From: Edolisoma coerulescens
Taxonomy: Eukaryota; Chordata; Aves; Passeriformes; Campephagidae
Assembly: GCA_013397115.1 (NCBI GenBank)
Contig: VWZW01001651.1
Coordinates: 413,147-477,146, forward strand
Length of the DNA: 64,000 nt
Reading direction: 5' to 3'
In this document: piece after piece, positions 12,937 through 24,950 of the stretch
Layout of the letters: every line of letters begins with the position of its first letter
Position numbering within the stretch: position 1 is the stretch's first letter
Notes under the pieces: generated by a model
Seen by the model: only the letters and a program-made list of their open reading frames with translations
What the model was told of the DNA's origin: nothing
Database searches by the model: none
Position numbers and translations under genes: made by a program

Positions 12937-15930
12937 TTATTTTGGTGAAAGTTCTGCTAAACGTCACACTATCTGACCTGAGTACTTTTTTCTTTGGCAT
13001 CTCATTTTCTCTATTCAGGGCAACCATCAAAACAAAGGAAGTGCCAGCTTGAGAAAATGAAGTGTGATGCACTGGAACACAGAGATGATTTGACAATATT
13101 CACGTGCTAGGAAGAACGGCTGGAGTACAGCATGTAATCACAGTTGGCTCCGTTACAAACAGCCATTGTTATCTTTGGCAAGTTACTTGATATCTTGGTA
13201 TGTTAGCACTTTCCAGACTCAGATGAGTGTTGCAAAAGTACATTCATTAATATAAATGACTTTATAAGCAACAGGAAAAAGCCAATAAAACATAATGCTT
13301 TGCACAGGTAAGAACTGCACATAAAGGTGGGAGTTTGAAAAACGTGGAAATCAATATATGAACCTATTGTTTTTTCTCAGCATACTTTTGACAAAAGCTG
13401 TGAACTGCTGCAAGTGGTAGATGTAAAAAAGCTCATAGTGTCTGCATTTGCACATCTAAAACAATCTTTAAATTAAGAAAAGGAGGTGGGCCAAAATATC
13501 TACTGGCAGCAGTTACAAAACAGCAAATTGAAGCAGAAATGTGGGCAGCAGCATCTCTCTGTCCTAAAGCAAATTTTGGCTTTGTGTGTTTTCCTTTGCT
13601 CCTATGAAAAGCATATTCCCAGTCATTAACAGTAAACAGTGGTAAACAACGTTGGCGGATAACTTAAGAAAACACTGTGGACCGAAGACCTCTCTTTCCG
13701 AGTAGGCATTCCTACCTGGAAGCACAATACTGTTCTCCCAAGGTGTAATAAGAGGTATTTTCTGGTTCCCTCTCTGCTGAGATCTCATTGCTCTCATCCT
13801 ACTCACTGAGCTCTGCTACCAACACCGCAATGGGTCTCAAAACAGTCTCACACTGCACCTTGAGTTCACACATCTAGATATTTAGTGCTACTTATGAAAG
13901 TGTATCAAACATTTTCTGTCTCTATGACTCAGTAGCACTTGGTTCTTGAAAGAATACCAGATTTGATTTGGAACTGCTCTCTGTCCACTTTGAATATTTT
14001 ATTATGTATCAGAGTAAATCTTGTTCTCACAGTTTTCTCTCACTGTCATATCCACTGACTTTTAAAAGAGGAGGCTTCAGAATTATACTGCCTAAAAACC
14101 AGAATCAAAGGCAATTACTGCTAATTTGGTGATAATATTATCTTTTTATATCCCTTATACTTTGATAATAGAATTTATGAAAATAAAAAATCTCCCAGAA
14201 AGCAATCTGTGCTACCTCAATTTTAGGTTTTCTTTCCTTCCATAACCCAGAATTGATTTCCCTTTTACTCAGTTTGGAGTAAACCACAACTCTGAGGCCA
14301 TCTGAACATTTAAGACAGTATTTGGGGAGAAACACATCCTGATACAGGTGTCAGGAATACTACAGCTGCAGTCATTGTGAGGTATGATCAAAGCTCGAAT
14401 CTTTCTTGTAAAGAAGACTGCTGTTAAAAAGGCCTTTTATATAACACTAACTGGTTAATTTCAATAGTGCTACTGCAATAATGAATGCCTAACAAATATT
14501 CATTTTTCCAGATGCTAGAACAGTGTTATAAATCCCATTTAAAAGATGCTCAGTGCTGAAATACCTTTTCTTTTTTGAGAAGGTGGAATTTGTAGCTACT
14601 GAAAACTTAAAAAAATTGGTTAATGTATTTAGATGCTGAGTGTTAACCAAGCTTTTCCAGACAGCTCTCCTAATAGACTCACACAGTTCTATATCAAGGC
14701 ATAAAATGAACTCCAGTCTTCTTAATCCAATTGCAGACCGTTATTTCTTGAACCATATCTTTATATCTACAAGTAGATACTTCATAAGATTCAGATTGGC
14801 CCATTAGTATTTTGTTCTTTTTCAAGTAATGCTGCATCTTTACTAGCTAAGAGACTTCCTTTTGACAAAAGGTCATCGATTTACATGGGTGAATTCTCGA
14901 TCAGTTCTTTCTCACTGACAAATTACCTTTAAGTCTTCCCAGTGCTGAAAAGTCTGGGGAATGCATGTGCTGACATTTAGAAAACTCTTCACATAATGCT
15001 TCCTGATGTTGGTTTCTTATTCCTTCTTCACTCAATTAAAGAGGTGTGGCAGTAACCATGTGATAAAATACTAAATTCTGCAGTTTTCTTTCCTCCTACA
15101 GAGAAAGGTCAGGACATCTTTCTGGGACAGAGTAAAATACTTGACAGAAAAGATTTCAAGGGGGAAAAATATTAGAAGAGGTGGAAAAAATTTAGGCTAA
15201 GCTGTAAAGTGGGATATATGAATTCCCTCATCTGGAGGAGGGAATGAAATCTGTCTCTAGCACAGGCCATACTAATCATTAGACTATTAGGCAAAAGCCC
15301 CTGCCTTCTCTTTCCTCCTCCATCCTCTCCCCCCGAAGTGGACGGTGGTTTTCTGCAATGATATATTGCGTCCTTAAAGTGATTTTGGAATAGGTACCGC
15401 TTGTTTCTGAATTCCAGGTGAATCTTTCACTTGGATGAGAAACAATCATTTCACTTTTGGATTGAACCAAGAGAACAGTATCACAAGGTGAGTCCAATGT
15501 AATTTTGTCTTTCAAACAGTTTTTCACACTCTTGCCCTCTTGGATTAATGAATCTAAATTCTGCCAAAACCTTCACTTCAAGTGCTCAGCAAAGATCTAC
15601 CAATCTTGCCCAACTCCTCAAGTTCTTCTAAAAAAAATTAAATAGTGAATAAAGGCAAGAATAGCATGAAAAAGACTCATAGTAGAAACGTGACAGGCAT
15701 AAAACTTCAACAAAAAATTTAGATTTCCATCTTCAAAATTGTCATTAAAGAATGCCGATTTTATGATTTTAAATACCAAATCTGAGAGTACGGTCTCAGA
15801 GAATGTTTAATTTTACATGAGTTTGTAGAAAGATACCATTGCACAAAAAAAGAGGTGAATTCATGAGGACTACAAGACTAATTTGTGAAAACACCTTTCT
15901 GGAGTTTTAAGTATTATTTAAATATTTTGA

Positions 15931-15961
15931 TATACCTCATACAACTGATGTATGAGGTATA
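15931..15961. repeat. perfect 13-bp hairpin, 5-nt loop
   Basis: TATACCTCATACA at 15931-15943 is matched exactly by its reverse complement at 15949-15961, around the loop ACTGA. The stem is too short for a microRNA precursor unless extended by imperfect pairing, which I do not see. There is no downstream T run that would suggest a terminator, and none is expected in an intron. Confidence 0.8.
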
Positions 15962-17718
15962 GTTAACCAAAATTGCATCCTCCATTATTGAACTGCAGAA
16001 ATTAGATGTGGAACAAACCATCCAAATTTTTAAACTGAACTTACCAAATCAATTTGTTTTTTTAACATAGCAATTTACTTATTTTTATGCAGTATGTCCA
16101 CTGGAAGCAACAGCCTGAAGGTTTTCTAGGATGTCCTTAACTCTGCTGATGGATCTTCAAGATGCTTAATTGCCAACTTCATGGGTGATGGAGAGGCAAC
16201 AGATGTTGGTTATACCAAATTCAGAGATTGCCACAGTGACAGTGAAAGTACAAGGTAATCTCCTAGTGTTTGCTTATCCACCTCTGTAATAGCTTATAAT
16301 GAGACTGCTATTCTATAAAACTGTAGAGGAGTATGTATGGATATATACTAGCAGCTCTGATGAGTTGATGAGCTGGAAACAGCTGGCAGCTACTGACTCT
16401 GATGATGTTTGATGCTTTGACTACTTCTTGATCCCATTAGTTAAGCTTTGTTCAAGAGAACAGTATCAGGTCATGAAAGTTTGAACAAAGAAAATTCTAG
16501 CACAATCTGACAAGCAAGTAAACATGACAAAAGAAGAATGGGATATTGAAGAGGAGTAGAAAATGTATCACTGGACCTGAACAAAGTAATTTTGAATTAA
16601 AATTAGTTTTGACATATGACTAACTCAGACAGTAGAAAAATTGAAGTTGGGATAACTTTTAAGTGGACAGAACTGTGACCCTCAAAGGGAGTAAAACAAA
16701 TGGAAAAGGAGGTAAAATGAAGATAAAATCAAAATTAAATACCAAACCATCTTTCACTGGTGAAAAAATAAATATTGAAAAAACAGGAAGATGTGATACG
16801 TTTTCAGTGGAGAACAAACAGTGAGTCTCTCCAGCATGTATCTCAGACAACAGCTGCAAAGGTAATACATTCTGAGTTTTGCAGCGAATGAAATTATATT
16901 TTTTTTCTTTTTATTTGTTTTCCCCGTATTTTATCAGTTGACAAATTTTATTTCACTGTTTTTAAAGATTTTAAATTTATTAACTGAAAAATTAATAACT
17001 CTCTAGTACTGTATGCAAACTCTTTTCCTACAAGCCTCTGAGCCTAAGAGCATTAAGAATGGGAAATTCTAATTCAAGGAGAGTGCTAGGGAACAATGAA
17101 AGGGAAAGAGAGAGGAAAGATTAATCATGCAATCACTTTTCCACTTACACTTTTAAGGTAACATAATTCATGGAAAAAGGCCATTACCTCCATCTTTACG
17201 TGTAATTCAGAACTAGTTATATCTGTCCAGGAAGGGACTATAAAAAGGGTTCATCTCATGTCAGAATTGTCTAGAGCAGGGTTTCTTTGAGGCATACATT
17301 TGTGTACATTTATCAGTCTGATTTTTGTTTCAACATTTGTTTTGATAGAAAATTAGTTTTGACTAGGTCAACCTGAATGATTAATCAATTTCATTCTTGG
17401 ACTGTTTTCACTTTTATGTGATTTTCCTAAGGCAGGGACCACTCATTCTGAAAACTGACTAATCACCTTGTGGACCACCTCAATCATTTGCTGTCTACAG
17501 GAAACATTCACCAGCAGTTCTCAAAGCAAGGAAAAATGACAATGTGGTTCTGAGCTCAGCAAGAGTTTGGATCAAGACACAACTACTTCACAAAGATGAA
17601 AAAATTTTGTCACTGCTGGAGGACTGAATCCACAGGGGGCTGAATACCTTTGACAGAGCAAAAATCTGACTCATAATACAGTTCCTAGCAAACTGCCCCC
17701 AATGAACGGTTGTATGCT

Positions 17719-17743
17719 GATTCAGGGGGGTTACCCCTGAATC
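17719..17743. repeat. perfect 10-bp GC-rich hairpin
   Basis: GATTCAGGGG (17719-17728) pairs with CCCCTGAATC (17734-17743) around GGTTA. It is an isolated short palindrome in unique intron. Confidence 0.75.
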
Positions 17744-19125
17744 CCCTTACAAGAGCTAAAGGGAAGGTGTTAGCCAAGAGCCCTTGCATTTTACAGATGG
17801 AAAATGCAGTGCTCTGTTGTATTCTGAAAGTGTGAGACAGTGGCTCCTTAGCCAGCCTGCCCCACTAGGATTTCCTGCAGGAACTCTGCTGCCCATGATC
17901 CCAGCTGGCACAGGGTTTCCTGAGTAAGTGCTGAAGTACTTCCAGGGACCTCTGATGCAGAATTTAGCCAGATTTTCCCACAATCTTTGTTAATATTATG
18001 CAACTATTCTTCCCTGTTGATAATTTCTTATAGATGTACATCCATAAGGCTCATGGATCTTTCTTAGTTTTCATTAAGTACATACCTTAATGCATTCAAG
18101 AGACCTTAAGTTTGTTCTAGTACTGGACTTTTAGAAATCAATGACTAAGATTCTTAAAAGTGACATTCACTAAAGCAGTTGAGTTTTATTATGCTTGTCT
18201 GATACACCAACTGACAGGAATGTTTAAACAAGGCAGTTCTTACAACTCAGTTAAAAGGACATTCACTTGATCCAACCCTTCTAAAATTAATGTACTGTTT
18301 TTCTGGGGCTCACTGTGGCTGTGGATAATGATCCTTCCATAGAACACAGAGCGCCAATAACCATGCTTTTGAAAAACTGTCAGAGTGCAATTCATATTGC
18401 TGGATGCAGCTGAATTCAGCCAAATACTGCCAGTTACAAAATCCTTAAAAACATCAAAAAGCAGAAGAACTGCACATCTATTTTGACGCCTGCCTAGGGC
18501 TTGTACACTGTTTATGCAATTTTACTCAAGCTGACTTGCCTCATGAAAAAATTTGGAAAAACCCAAATGTTTTATTTACAGGCAGTTTTGTTGACTGTCA
18601 TACCTTTTCTTTTTATCCATTGTGTTCAGAAAAAACTGGCTAAAAATGATATCTGATATTTCAAAACTAATTTTGCTGTACTTGTGACATCTCAGTTATG
18701 GCTTTAAGTTCTTCCATGAGGCATTAGCTGTTTTGAGAGAAGTTAAATTGTATTTATATGATAGATATTACCATGTCTTTTGAGTCAAGGGTCTACTGTG
18801 AATTTCAAAAATTGTATTGTAATGAGTAAAAACCCCACCTTGTGAAGCCAGCCTATATGTTCCATTCTGATGTTGGACTAACATTAGATTGTCAGGAGTC
18901 CAAGAGAGAGAATGACAGTCACTCGTATGTCTTCTTTTTGCTCCTACCTACATCTGGCAAAAAATGTGGGACTACAAAATCCACAGACAAATTCCCTATG
19001 TTTACCCATTATTATTGCATCAAAAACATCCAGCAAAGCAAGTTCTCTATCAATCTAACTTTGGCCTAGCCTGGGTGGACCATGCCTAATCATGAGAACT
19101 AGTTTAACTTCAATGACTTGAAAAA

Positions 19126-19976
19126 GCAGTGTGGTGCTGTTCACACTCTGGGGGGAAGTGAGAGACCTGACAGGCTTGAGAGATGGGCCTGTGTGGACCT
19201 CTTGAAGTTCAACAAGGACAAGTGCAAGGTCCCTGGGTCAGGGAAATCCCAAGCACAAATACAGGCTGGGTGGAGAATGGATTAAGAGCAGCCCTGAGGA
19301 GAAGGACTTTGGGATGCTGGGGGATGAGAGGCTGGACATGACCTGGCAAGGTGCACTGGCAGCCCAGAGAGCCAGTTGTGTCCTGGGCTGCATCCAAAGA
19401 AGTGTGGCCAGCAGGGCAAGGGAGGTGACTCTGCCCCTCTACTCCATTCTGGTGAGATCTCCACCTGGAGTGCTGCATCCAGCTCTGGGGTCCCCAACAC
19501 AGCAAGGACATAGACCAGAGTAGGGCCATGAAGATATTTAGAGGGATGGAATATCTTTCCTATGAGGTTGGTAGAAAGGCTGAAAGAACTGGGGTTGTTC
19601 CGCCTGGAGAAGAGAAGGCTTTGGGGTGAATTTATAGCAGTCTTCCCGTACCTAAAGGGGGCCTACAGAAAAGCTGGAGAGGGACTTTTTACAAGGGCAT
19701 CTAGTAATAAGACAAGTGGGAATGACTTCAAACTGAAAGATGGTAGGTTTAGATTAGATATGAGGAAGAAATACTTTACTGTGAGGCAGATGAGACACTG
19801 GAACAGATTGTCTAGAGAAGTGGTGGCTATCCCATCCCTGGAATTGTTCAGGGCCAGCTTGATGGGCCTGTGAGCAACCTGGTCTAGTGGAAAGTGTCCC
19901 TGCTCATGCCAGGGAGGTTGGAACTAGATGATCTTTAAGATCTCTTCCAACCCACACCATTCTGTGACTCCATGAT
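19126..19976 (+). mobile_element. CR1 LINE, 5'-truncated 3' end
   Basis: CR1 is the dominant non-LTR retrotransposon of birds. This copy keeps the end of ORF2 and the 3' tail. The frame open from 19562 to 19873 reads LKELGLFRLEKRRL, GAYRKAGEGLFTRA and later RKKYFTV, characteristic of the CR1 ORF2 C-terminus. Upstream DNA such as 'ctgggctgcatccaaagaagtgtggcc' and 'ctccacctggagtgctgc' also matches CR1, but in a different frame, so the ORF is broken. The element ends with the typical tail (GGTTGGAACTAGATGATCTTTAAGATCTCTTCCAACCC) and degenerate ATTCTGTGAC repeats. It is 5'-truncated, as most CR1 copies are, and inactive. Confidence 0.93.
19562..19873 (+). pseudogene. CR1 ORF2 C-terminal remnant
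   Basis: About 103 codons remain open inside the CR1 copy. The first methionine is incidental. This is the tail of the CR1 ORF2 protein (endonuclease plus reverse transcriptase), far downstream of the catalytic domains, all of which are absent because of 5' truncation. It has no host function that I can infer. Confidence 0.85.
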
Positions 19977-19980
19977 CTGC

Positions 19981-20026
19981 TCATTCATTCATTCATTCAT
20001 TCATTCATTCATTCATTCATTCATTC
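19981..20026. repeat. (TCAT)n microsatellite abutting the CR1 tail
   Basis: Eleven and a half TCAT units begin four bases after the CR1 3' end. CR1 tails end in short ATTCTATG-type repeats, and slippage of such a tail is a plausible origin for this tract. It is likely length-variable between individuals. Confidence 0.9.
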
Positions 20027-21201
20027 TCCTTCTTCCTCCTAAGACACTTCAGTGTCAGCACACTTCCTGGTCTTGATACCTCCCCAGACTTGTAAGCATG
20101 AACAAGTACTCAGCGCATTCTTTCAGGTGTTGACAATTAAACAGCACACAGATCAAAACTTGTGGTGCCTTAAGAAACCACTGCTTTGGACTTAAAACTT
20201 CTACTAGCAACTACTTTATTCATCTTGGCCCAGAAACCATCCAAGAGAAGGACTCCCAGTCACTTGCTTGCAAAGAAGACATTTCTGCTAGATTTTTACT
20301 TCTCCAGTAGCTACCACAGTGCTATATTCCCAGAGAATTTTTTGGAAAAGTGAGTTGGGGAATTTTACTTTAAAGTTTCTCTAAATCTTCCTCTAAAAAT
20401 GGAAACAAAGTGGTTGCGAAAGTTTTTAAATGAGCATTGACAAGCAACTTTAAATATCCACACATTCTCAGAGTTACTTTCTTGCACCACTCTTTTATCT
20501 TGTATAAAACTTAATGGATGACATATTTCATTCCACAAGTTGACAATGTTAAAAATGTGCTATTCCTTCTAGTTTTAGTATACTGCAAAGCCACTGATAG
20601 CTACAGGCACTATGAGCGATACATGACTGAAGAAAAATGAGATTACTGCTGATAAGGAACAAGAGACTTTCATATCTTAAAAGAGTCTGAAATCCAGCAA
20701 ATATGATCCCCAGCAGCAGATGCCCCTCAGACAAAGAAAGAAAAATGGTGGAAAAGTACTCATTGTGGCTTGTTGTTTCCTACAGCTGGAATGGCAGTGA
20801 AATGAAATAGCATACTGCCTGCATGAAGAAATCCTACCTCTCTGGGAAAAACATAACCCAAAGATGACTAACAGTCTGACAAAATGAGCTGTAATTTTCC
20901 ACTATGGGAAAAGTGATGGCACTCTGACTCACCTTCTTTGGTAAAAGATACCTTTGGAAGTGTTGCACTTTTGAAGGCTATCATGCTGTTATCATCAATG
21001 TTTATCATAATAATGATCAGTTTAATGGAGGTGTAGTACAAAAGCCAAACCTCAGGCTGGAAATATATATTAATGATTCTTTAACAAAAGGAATGAGACA
21101 TATGCAAATGTGAAATAGCTCCTTTCTCTGTATATTAAGCTGTTCCTGGAACATGAATGAACATAATTTCAATATGTCAATATTTCATGCTGTAGTGCAA
21201 C
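20027..21201 (-). other. NPAS3: NPAS3 intron, proximal downstream part
   Basis: Intron immediately downstream of the NPAS3 exon, unique and AT-rich. No gene, transposon or structured repeat is visible. The next expected exon (beginning VIHITGRLRL) was not found here or further down to position 1. Confidence 0.65.
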
Positions 21202-21207
21202 CCTTAC
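21202..21207 (-). promoter_or_regulatory. NPAS3: splice donor of the NPAS3 exon
   Basis: The minus-strand sequence AAG|GTAAGG is close to the ideal U1-binding donor. It falls exactly where the NPAS3 peptide match ends (after GYK); the codons beyond it (RVALQHEILTY) do not match the protein. Confidence 0.85.
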
Positions 21208-21326
21208 CTTGTATCCTGATGATTTGATGTGCACTCCTCGCTTGGTCAGTGTAGATTTCATTCGGATGAAAAAAGAGCGCTCTAGAGTGTTGTCAGTGGT
21301 TAGTAAACTGGGGTTTGTAGATTCCA
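21208..21326 (-). CDS. NPAS3: NPAS3 coding exon (PAS-A region), internal exon
   Basis: Internal exon of neuronal PAS domain protein 3, a nuclear bHLH-PAS transcription factor that acts with ARNT-type partners in brain development. Read on the minus strand, the exon opens with two bases completing a split codon (acceptor phase 1) followed by 39 codons ending in lysine (donor phase 0). The peptide contains LERSFFIRMKSTLTKRG followed by VHIKSSGYK, which I recognise as the PAS-A segment of NPAS3; the upstream part ESTNPSLLTTDNT is the NPAS3 linker. The acceptor is a pyrimidine stretch ending CCCTAG just above 21326, and the donor is AAG|GTAAGG with the GT at 21207-21206. SIM1/2 and HIF alpha proteins differ in this motif. 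NPAS1 is close, but its known genes are compact, whereas here at least 21 kb and 42 kb of intron flank the exon. The in-frame methionine upstream of the acceptor is intronic and is not a start. Confidence 0.93.
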
Positions 21327-21350
21327 CTAGGGAATAGAAAAAATACATAC
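21327..21350 (-). promoter_or_regulatory. NPAS3: splice acceptor of the NPAS3 exon
   Basis: On the minus strand, a T-rich tract (TATTTTTTCTATTCCCTAG) leads directly to the AG at 21328-21327. This sets the exon start and shows that the open frame running on above it is intron. The complete acceptor supports a functional exon and argues against a processed copy. Confidence 0.85.
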
Positions 21351-24300
21351 ACACATAATTTAGATTTTATACATACCCTCTAAGCTATTTTTCAGGTGCA
21401 ATCCTTGAACTCACTAAAAATAAATGACTGATGGATGCTAAGAGTGTTGTAATCAATTTACCTCATTTAGAAAATGTTTATTTAGCAAAAAAAAAAAAGA
21501 CAAAAATATACATGTACTCAGTATGTCTCATTTTCAAGTTATTTTTCCCATAGAATTTTTAACAGAGATTTGTCTCATTAACTCCTTCTAGCACAATTTA
21601 GTTATGACTAGAGTTGGAGGGTATGTCACTAGTGTATGACACTGTTTTAAAAAATGTTCTTCAGTATTTTGTAAAAGGCAAGGTCTCACTGAGGTAGCAA
21701 TTCTCTCCTGAAATAGGCTGCAAATTCTGCAGACTTTTATTCCCTAGCCTCCACTCCTCAACTGCAATGATACCTTGGGTGAGCCACTGCTGGATTTTCA
21801 TGCCTTTGTTTCCCCATTACTAAGGGGAAATTAGGGCGTTTATTATCAATAAAGCATTAAACAACCTGAGGGCAAAATTTCACAAGTAAATGACACATCC
21901 TAGTATTATTGTCATCATATAATCAATTATTGGTGATTAATTAGTCATTAATAAAATATCTCTTTAGTCCAACTGAAGGGTGATTACTTGCTCCTAACTA
22001 AGTATACCTCTCACCTGCACTTCTCACTCCCTTAACTGCAACCACCTAAAATACTTAAGACTCTTAGTATAAACCATGGTGAAATAGCATCAGCACTGAG
22101 GTATTCTGTATACAATCTTTATGATTGCTATTTTTTAGCCCTGATAAACAACTTATCCCCAAAATACTGCTAAAGGGAAAATTCTGGAACAGCTTAAAAT
22201 AAACAAGCATTATTGGAGATAAATGAAATTTCAATTTCAGTGAGGAATTAACAAGGAAAAAAAAATATTTTGAAATTATATTGTTTAGGAGAACCATACA
22301 AACTACTAGTAGAAAGTGTTTAAGTATTTAAAATGCATTTGTTATGCAGTCAACAGAAACACAAAAACTTGTTTGTGAGCTAAGGATTATATTGAATTGT
22401 CCTTGATTTAATGTAGTCAACTTGTCTTGTGTTTGTGACATTTCAGCTCTATTGTGATAACTGACAACAGTGCCCCTTTCTTTAGTGAGTCTCTCAAGAT
22501 TTTTTTGTTTTAGAGAGCATGAATTCGATGTCATTTTAAATGTACAGCTCTTTATCACTCGGGGGAAAAGCAGAGCCATGTTATATTTAGTACTTTCATT
22601 TCTTCTGATTAAATATGAATTACTATGAAATTTTTCTCATCATCTAACACACCATAATACGCCAACAGCTTTTTAATACACTATATAAGCACAAACTTCT
22701 GCTCTAAGAGTTTAATTTGCCCCTCTAATCCAATCACATCAACCTTATTTCTCTTATCAGAGATTCCCATTTTGAATTAAATGAGCTCATTAGTTTTAAT
22801 CAAAAGCAGAGAGATCAAAACTTAAACGTAAATGCTTTAGATCAGAACTGTCAGTCAGCCGTGCAGTTCTATTTTACTAAAACACAAGATCAGAGACCCT
22901 TAGAACCAATTTTTTCTCGTAAGGGATGCCAAGAGCTTGAAGATGCTATATCCTTTTTTTTTTCCTCCCAAGGACAGATTATACATTTAAGGTTAGACTT
23001 AATTTAGAGTATTTTTTTTCATCCTGGTGGAAATGGGAAAGTATGCCATTCTGCTGTTGTCTCTTTCACATTCATTGGTGCGGGTCCTTGGAGACCTGAA
23101 CAAATGTGAAGCCATCACAATCCATGCAACAAACCTGTCCTCAAAAAATTCAGCTCTGTTCAGCAATATCACATAAGAAATAAAACTCTGAAGGGAAAGA
23201 CATGTTTCAGGGTACGGGACAGCAAAACCCTGAAACAGTAGCCAAAGTCACCCGGATAGCAGCAGTACGGGTAAGATGAGGATCATAATTAATTATTATT
23301 TTTATTGTACAGTACGGTGCAGTAGTTAAAGAGTACATTAAGAAACCACAGCATGGGTGCTTCCTGCTGTGTGAAGAAATGCTAAAATCAGCTTAACAAG
23401 TGTAGTTGTTGTAGTCCAGCACATTATGCTCTAGCACAGGCAATAAGTACAATATGCCCTCCTGTGTTCTAATGGTAATTACCTAAACATACAGAAGTAA
23501 TGTTAATTAAACACATAATATCTTATGCTTGAAAAAAGATCAGGTTGTAATACGTATGTACCGTTCCCAAAAAATTGAAAGTAAAATTTCTCTTCATACA
23601 CAGTTAAATGAAAGAAAGGATAACACCTGACATACAGTAAAGTGTACTTGGCATTGACATTTTTTGGGCTCACTTAATCATATATCATAAGACTAACGTA
23701 ATTTTGCTGTTATTACACTATGTATAAACCCATACATCTCTGTAAGTGAATGTTATAAAATGCACACAATTTATCCAACAGACTGGATAGTGTTTGTCAT
23801 ATAAGTATGTATTCTGAAGTGTTTGATTTTCTTTAACAAAAAGTACCTGAGAGCGTATGTGTGAGATGGGATTAGTTACCTAAAAGTCCCAAACAGCTTA
23901 TGAACAGCATTTTGAATTTCTCTCAAGAGAGAACCATTAGTCTGCATTCAGAGTTGCACCTACCCACAGTAGATACTGTAACAATGCTGACAGTGATTAT
24001 GCATGCAGGATTTTAAAAATAGGATGTGTACAGAACAGATCCATTGATGTCAGTGAGATTTGCACAGGAATATATGGAATATGGTCCATTATAAGTCCTC
24101 AGGAGTTGGTTTTAAATGCCTATCACTGAACCTCTTCAATTTTTTTCAATTATGTCAAAGGAGACTTGCAATCTGAGGAATACCATAATGAAACTCTAGC
24201 AATTAATTTTTGATTTTTTGTAATCTAAAATCTTTTAAAAAAAGCCTGAAATAAACAAGGTTTGCTTGGCTGATACCATAGAAACTAAAGGCGTCTTTTT

Positions 24301-24793
24301 ACACTGAAAAACAAGGCTCCTGGCTTGAATTTACTGAGTTTAAACCTACTGTTAAGTTATAAACTTCTGAGACTGTGAGTTTAGAATGCTAATTTTGTGA
24401 TAAAAGTCAGTGCTTACTGCATGTGAATGAAAGTATTTTACACTGTCATGCTTAGAAGTATAAAAAGTAAGTCTGGGTTGTCTTTGTAAAGCAGGTAATT
24501 GTGTACTCTGTTGGGAAAGCACTTGCCTTTGTGTGCCCTTAAACATCTTCAGCAGATACTACTAAAGGAATAAACCTCTTCTCTTTCCACTCCCAAAGCT
24601 GATAATGCAGGATGAGATTTCTAGACACAAGGAATGCATTTTCCATTTCAAAGGGAAAAAGCTGCAATCCACCATACCCATACGGAAGTGTCACAAATGT
24701 TAAAAAGGTTAAGTAAGAGCCACAGAGGCAAATGGGAAGATAGTATGAAATATCAGCCAATTCACAAAACTACTTTGTTATCTTCTTAACTTA
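21351..24793 (-). other. NPAS3: NPAS3 intron, proximal upstream part
   Basis: First part of the intron upstream of the exon. No gene or transposon is visible. It holds a short A tract near 21487 and a homeodomain-type TAAT/ATTA cluster at 21901-21960. It also holds a short hairpin at 23203-23237. I looked for neighbouring NPAS3 exons (the VELTG...DYVHP and SLDGFVF segments) on the minus strand and did not see them. Confidence 0.7.
23203..23237. repeat. 11-bp perfect inverted repeat, 13-nt loop
   Basis: TGTTTCAGGGT (23203-23213) and ACCCTGAAACA (23227-23237) are exact reverse complements. They lie in a locally less AT-rich patch of the upstream intron. No function can be assigned. Confidence 0.75.
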
Positions 24794-24950
24794 CTGAGAT
24801 TAGCTCACTTGGACAGAGCATGGTGCTATTAATGCCAAGGTTGTGGGTTTGATCTCTGTATGGGCCATTCACTAAGGAGTTGGACGTGATGATCCTAGTG
24901 GGTCCCTTCCAATTCAGAATATTTGGTGATTCGGAGCGCTCTGTGATTCA
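24794..24950 (+). mobile_element. tRNA-Ile-derived SINE with CR1-like tail
   Basis: The first 74 bp (24794-24867) resemble tRNA-Ile. TAGCTCACTTGG is the A box, GTGCTATTAATGCCAAGG is the anticodon-arm region, GGGTTTGATCTC is the B box, and TGGGCCA is the 3' end. It continues without a break into GAGTTGGACGTGATGATCCTAGTGGGTCCCTTCCAATTCAGAATATTTGGTGATTC, which is the CR1-type 3' tail. This head-tail structure is that of the avian SINE described from zebra finch (TguSINE1 type), which uses CR1 machinery to move. Substitutions in the acceptor stem, D arm and B box show that this copy is old and is not a functional tRNA. Confidence 0.85.

Larger units (their letters stand above)
12937..19125 (-). 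other. NPAS3: intronic sequence without recognised gene
   Basis: AT-rich unique sequence, inferred to be NPAS3 intron. Two short perfect hairpins are listed separately (15931-15961 and 17719-17743). Open frames here are short, overlap on both strands and match nothing I recognise. Confidence 0.55.

Noticed and set aside
12884..13096. Retroposed gene ending at the T29 tract
   Set aside because: The adjacent minus-strand sequence shows no recognisable protein or transcript and no target-site duplication.
24794..24867. Functional tRNA-Ile gene
   Set aside because: Mismatches in the stems and B box, and direct continuation into a CR1-type tail, make it a SINE head.
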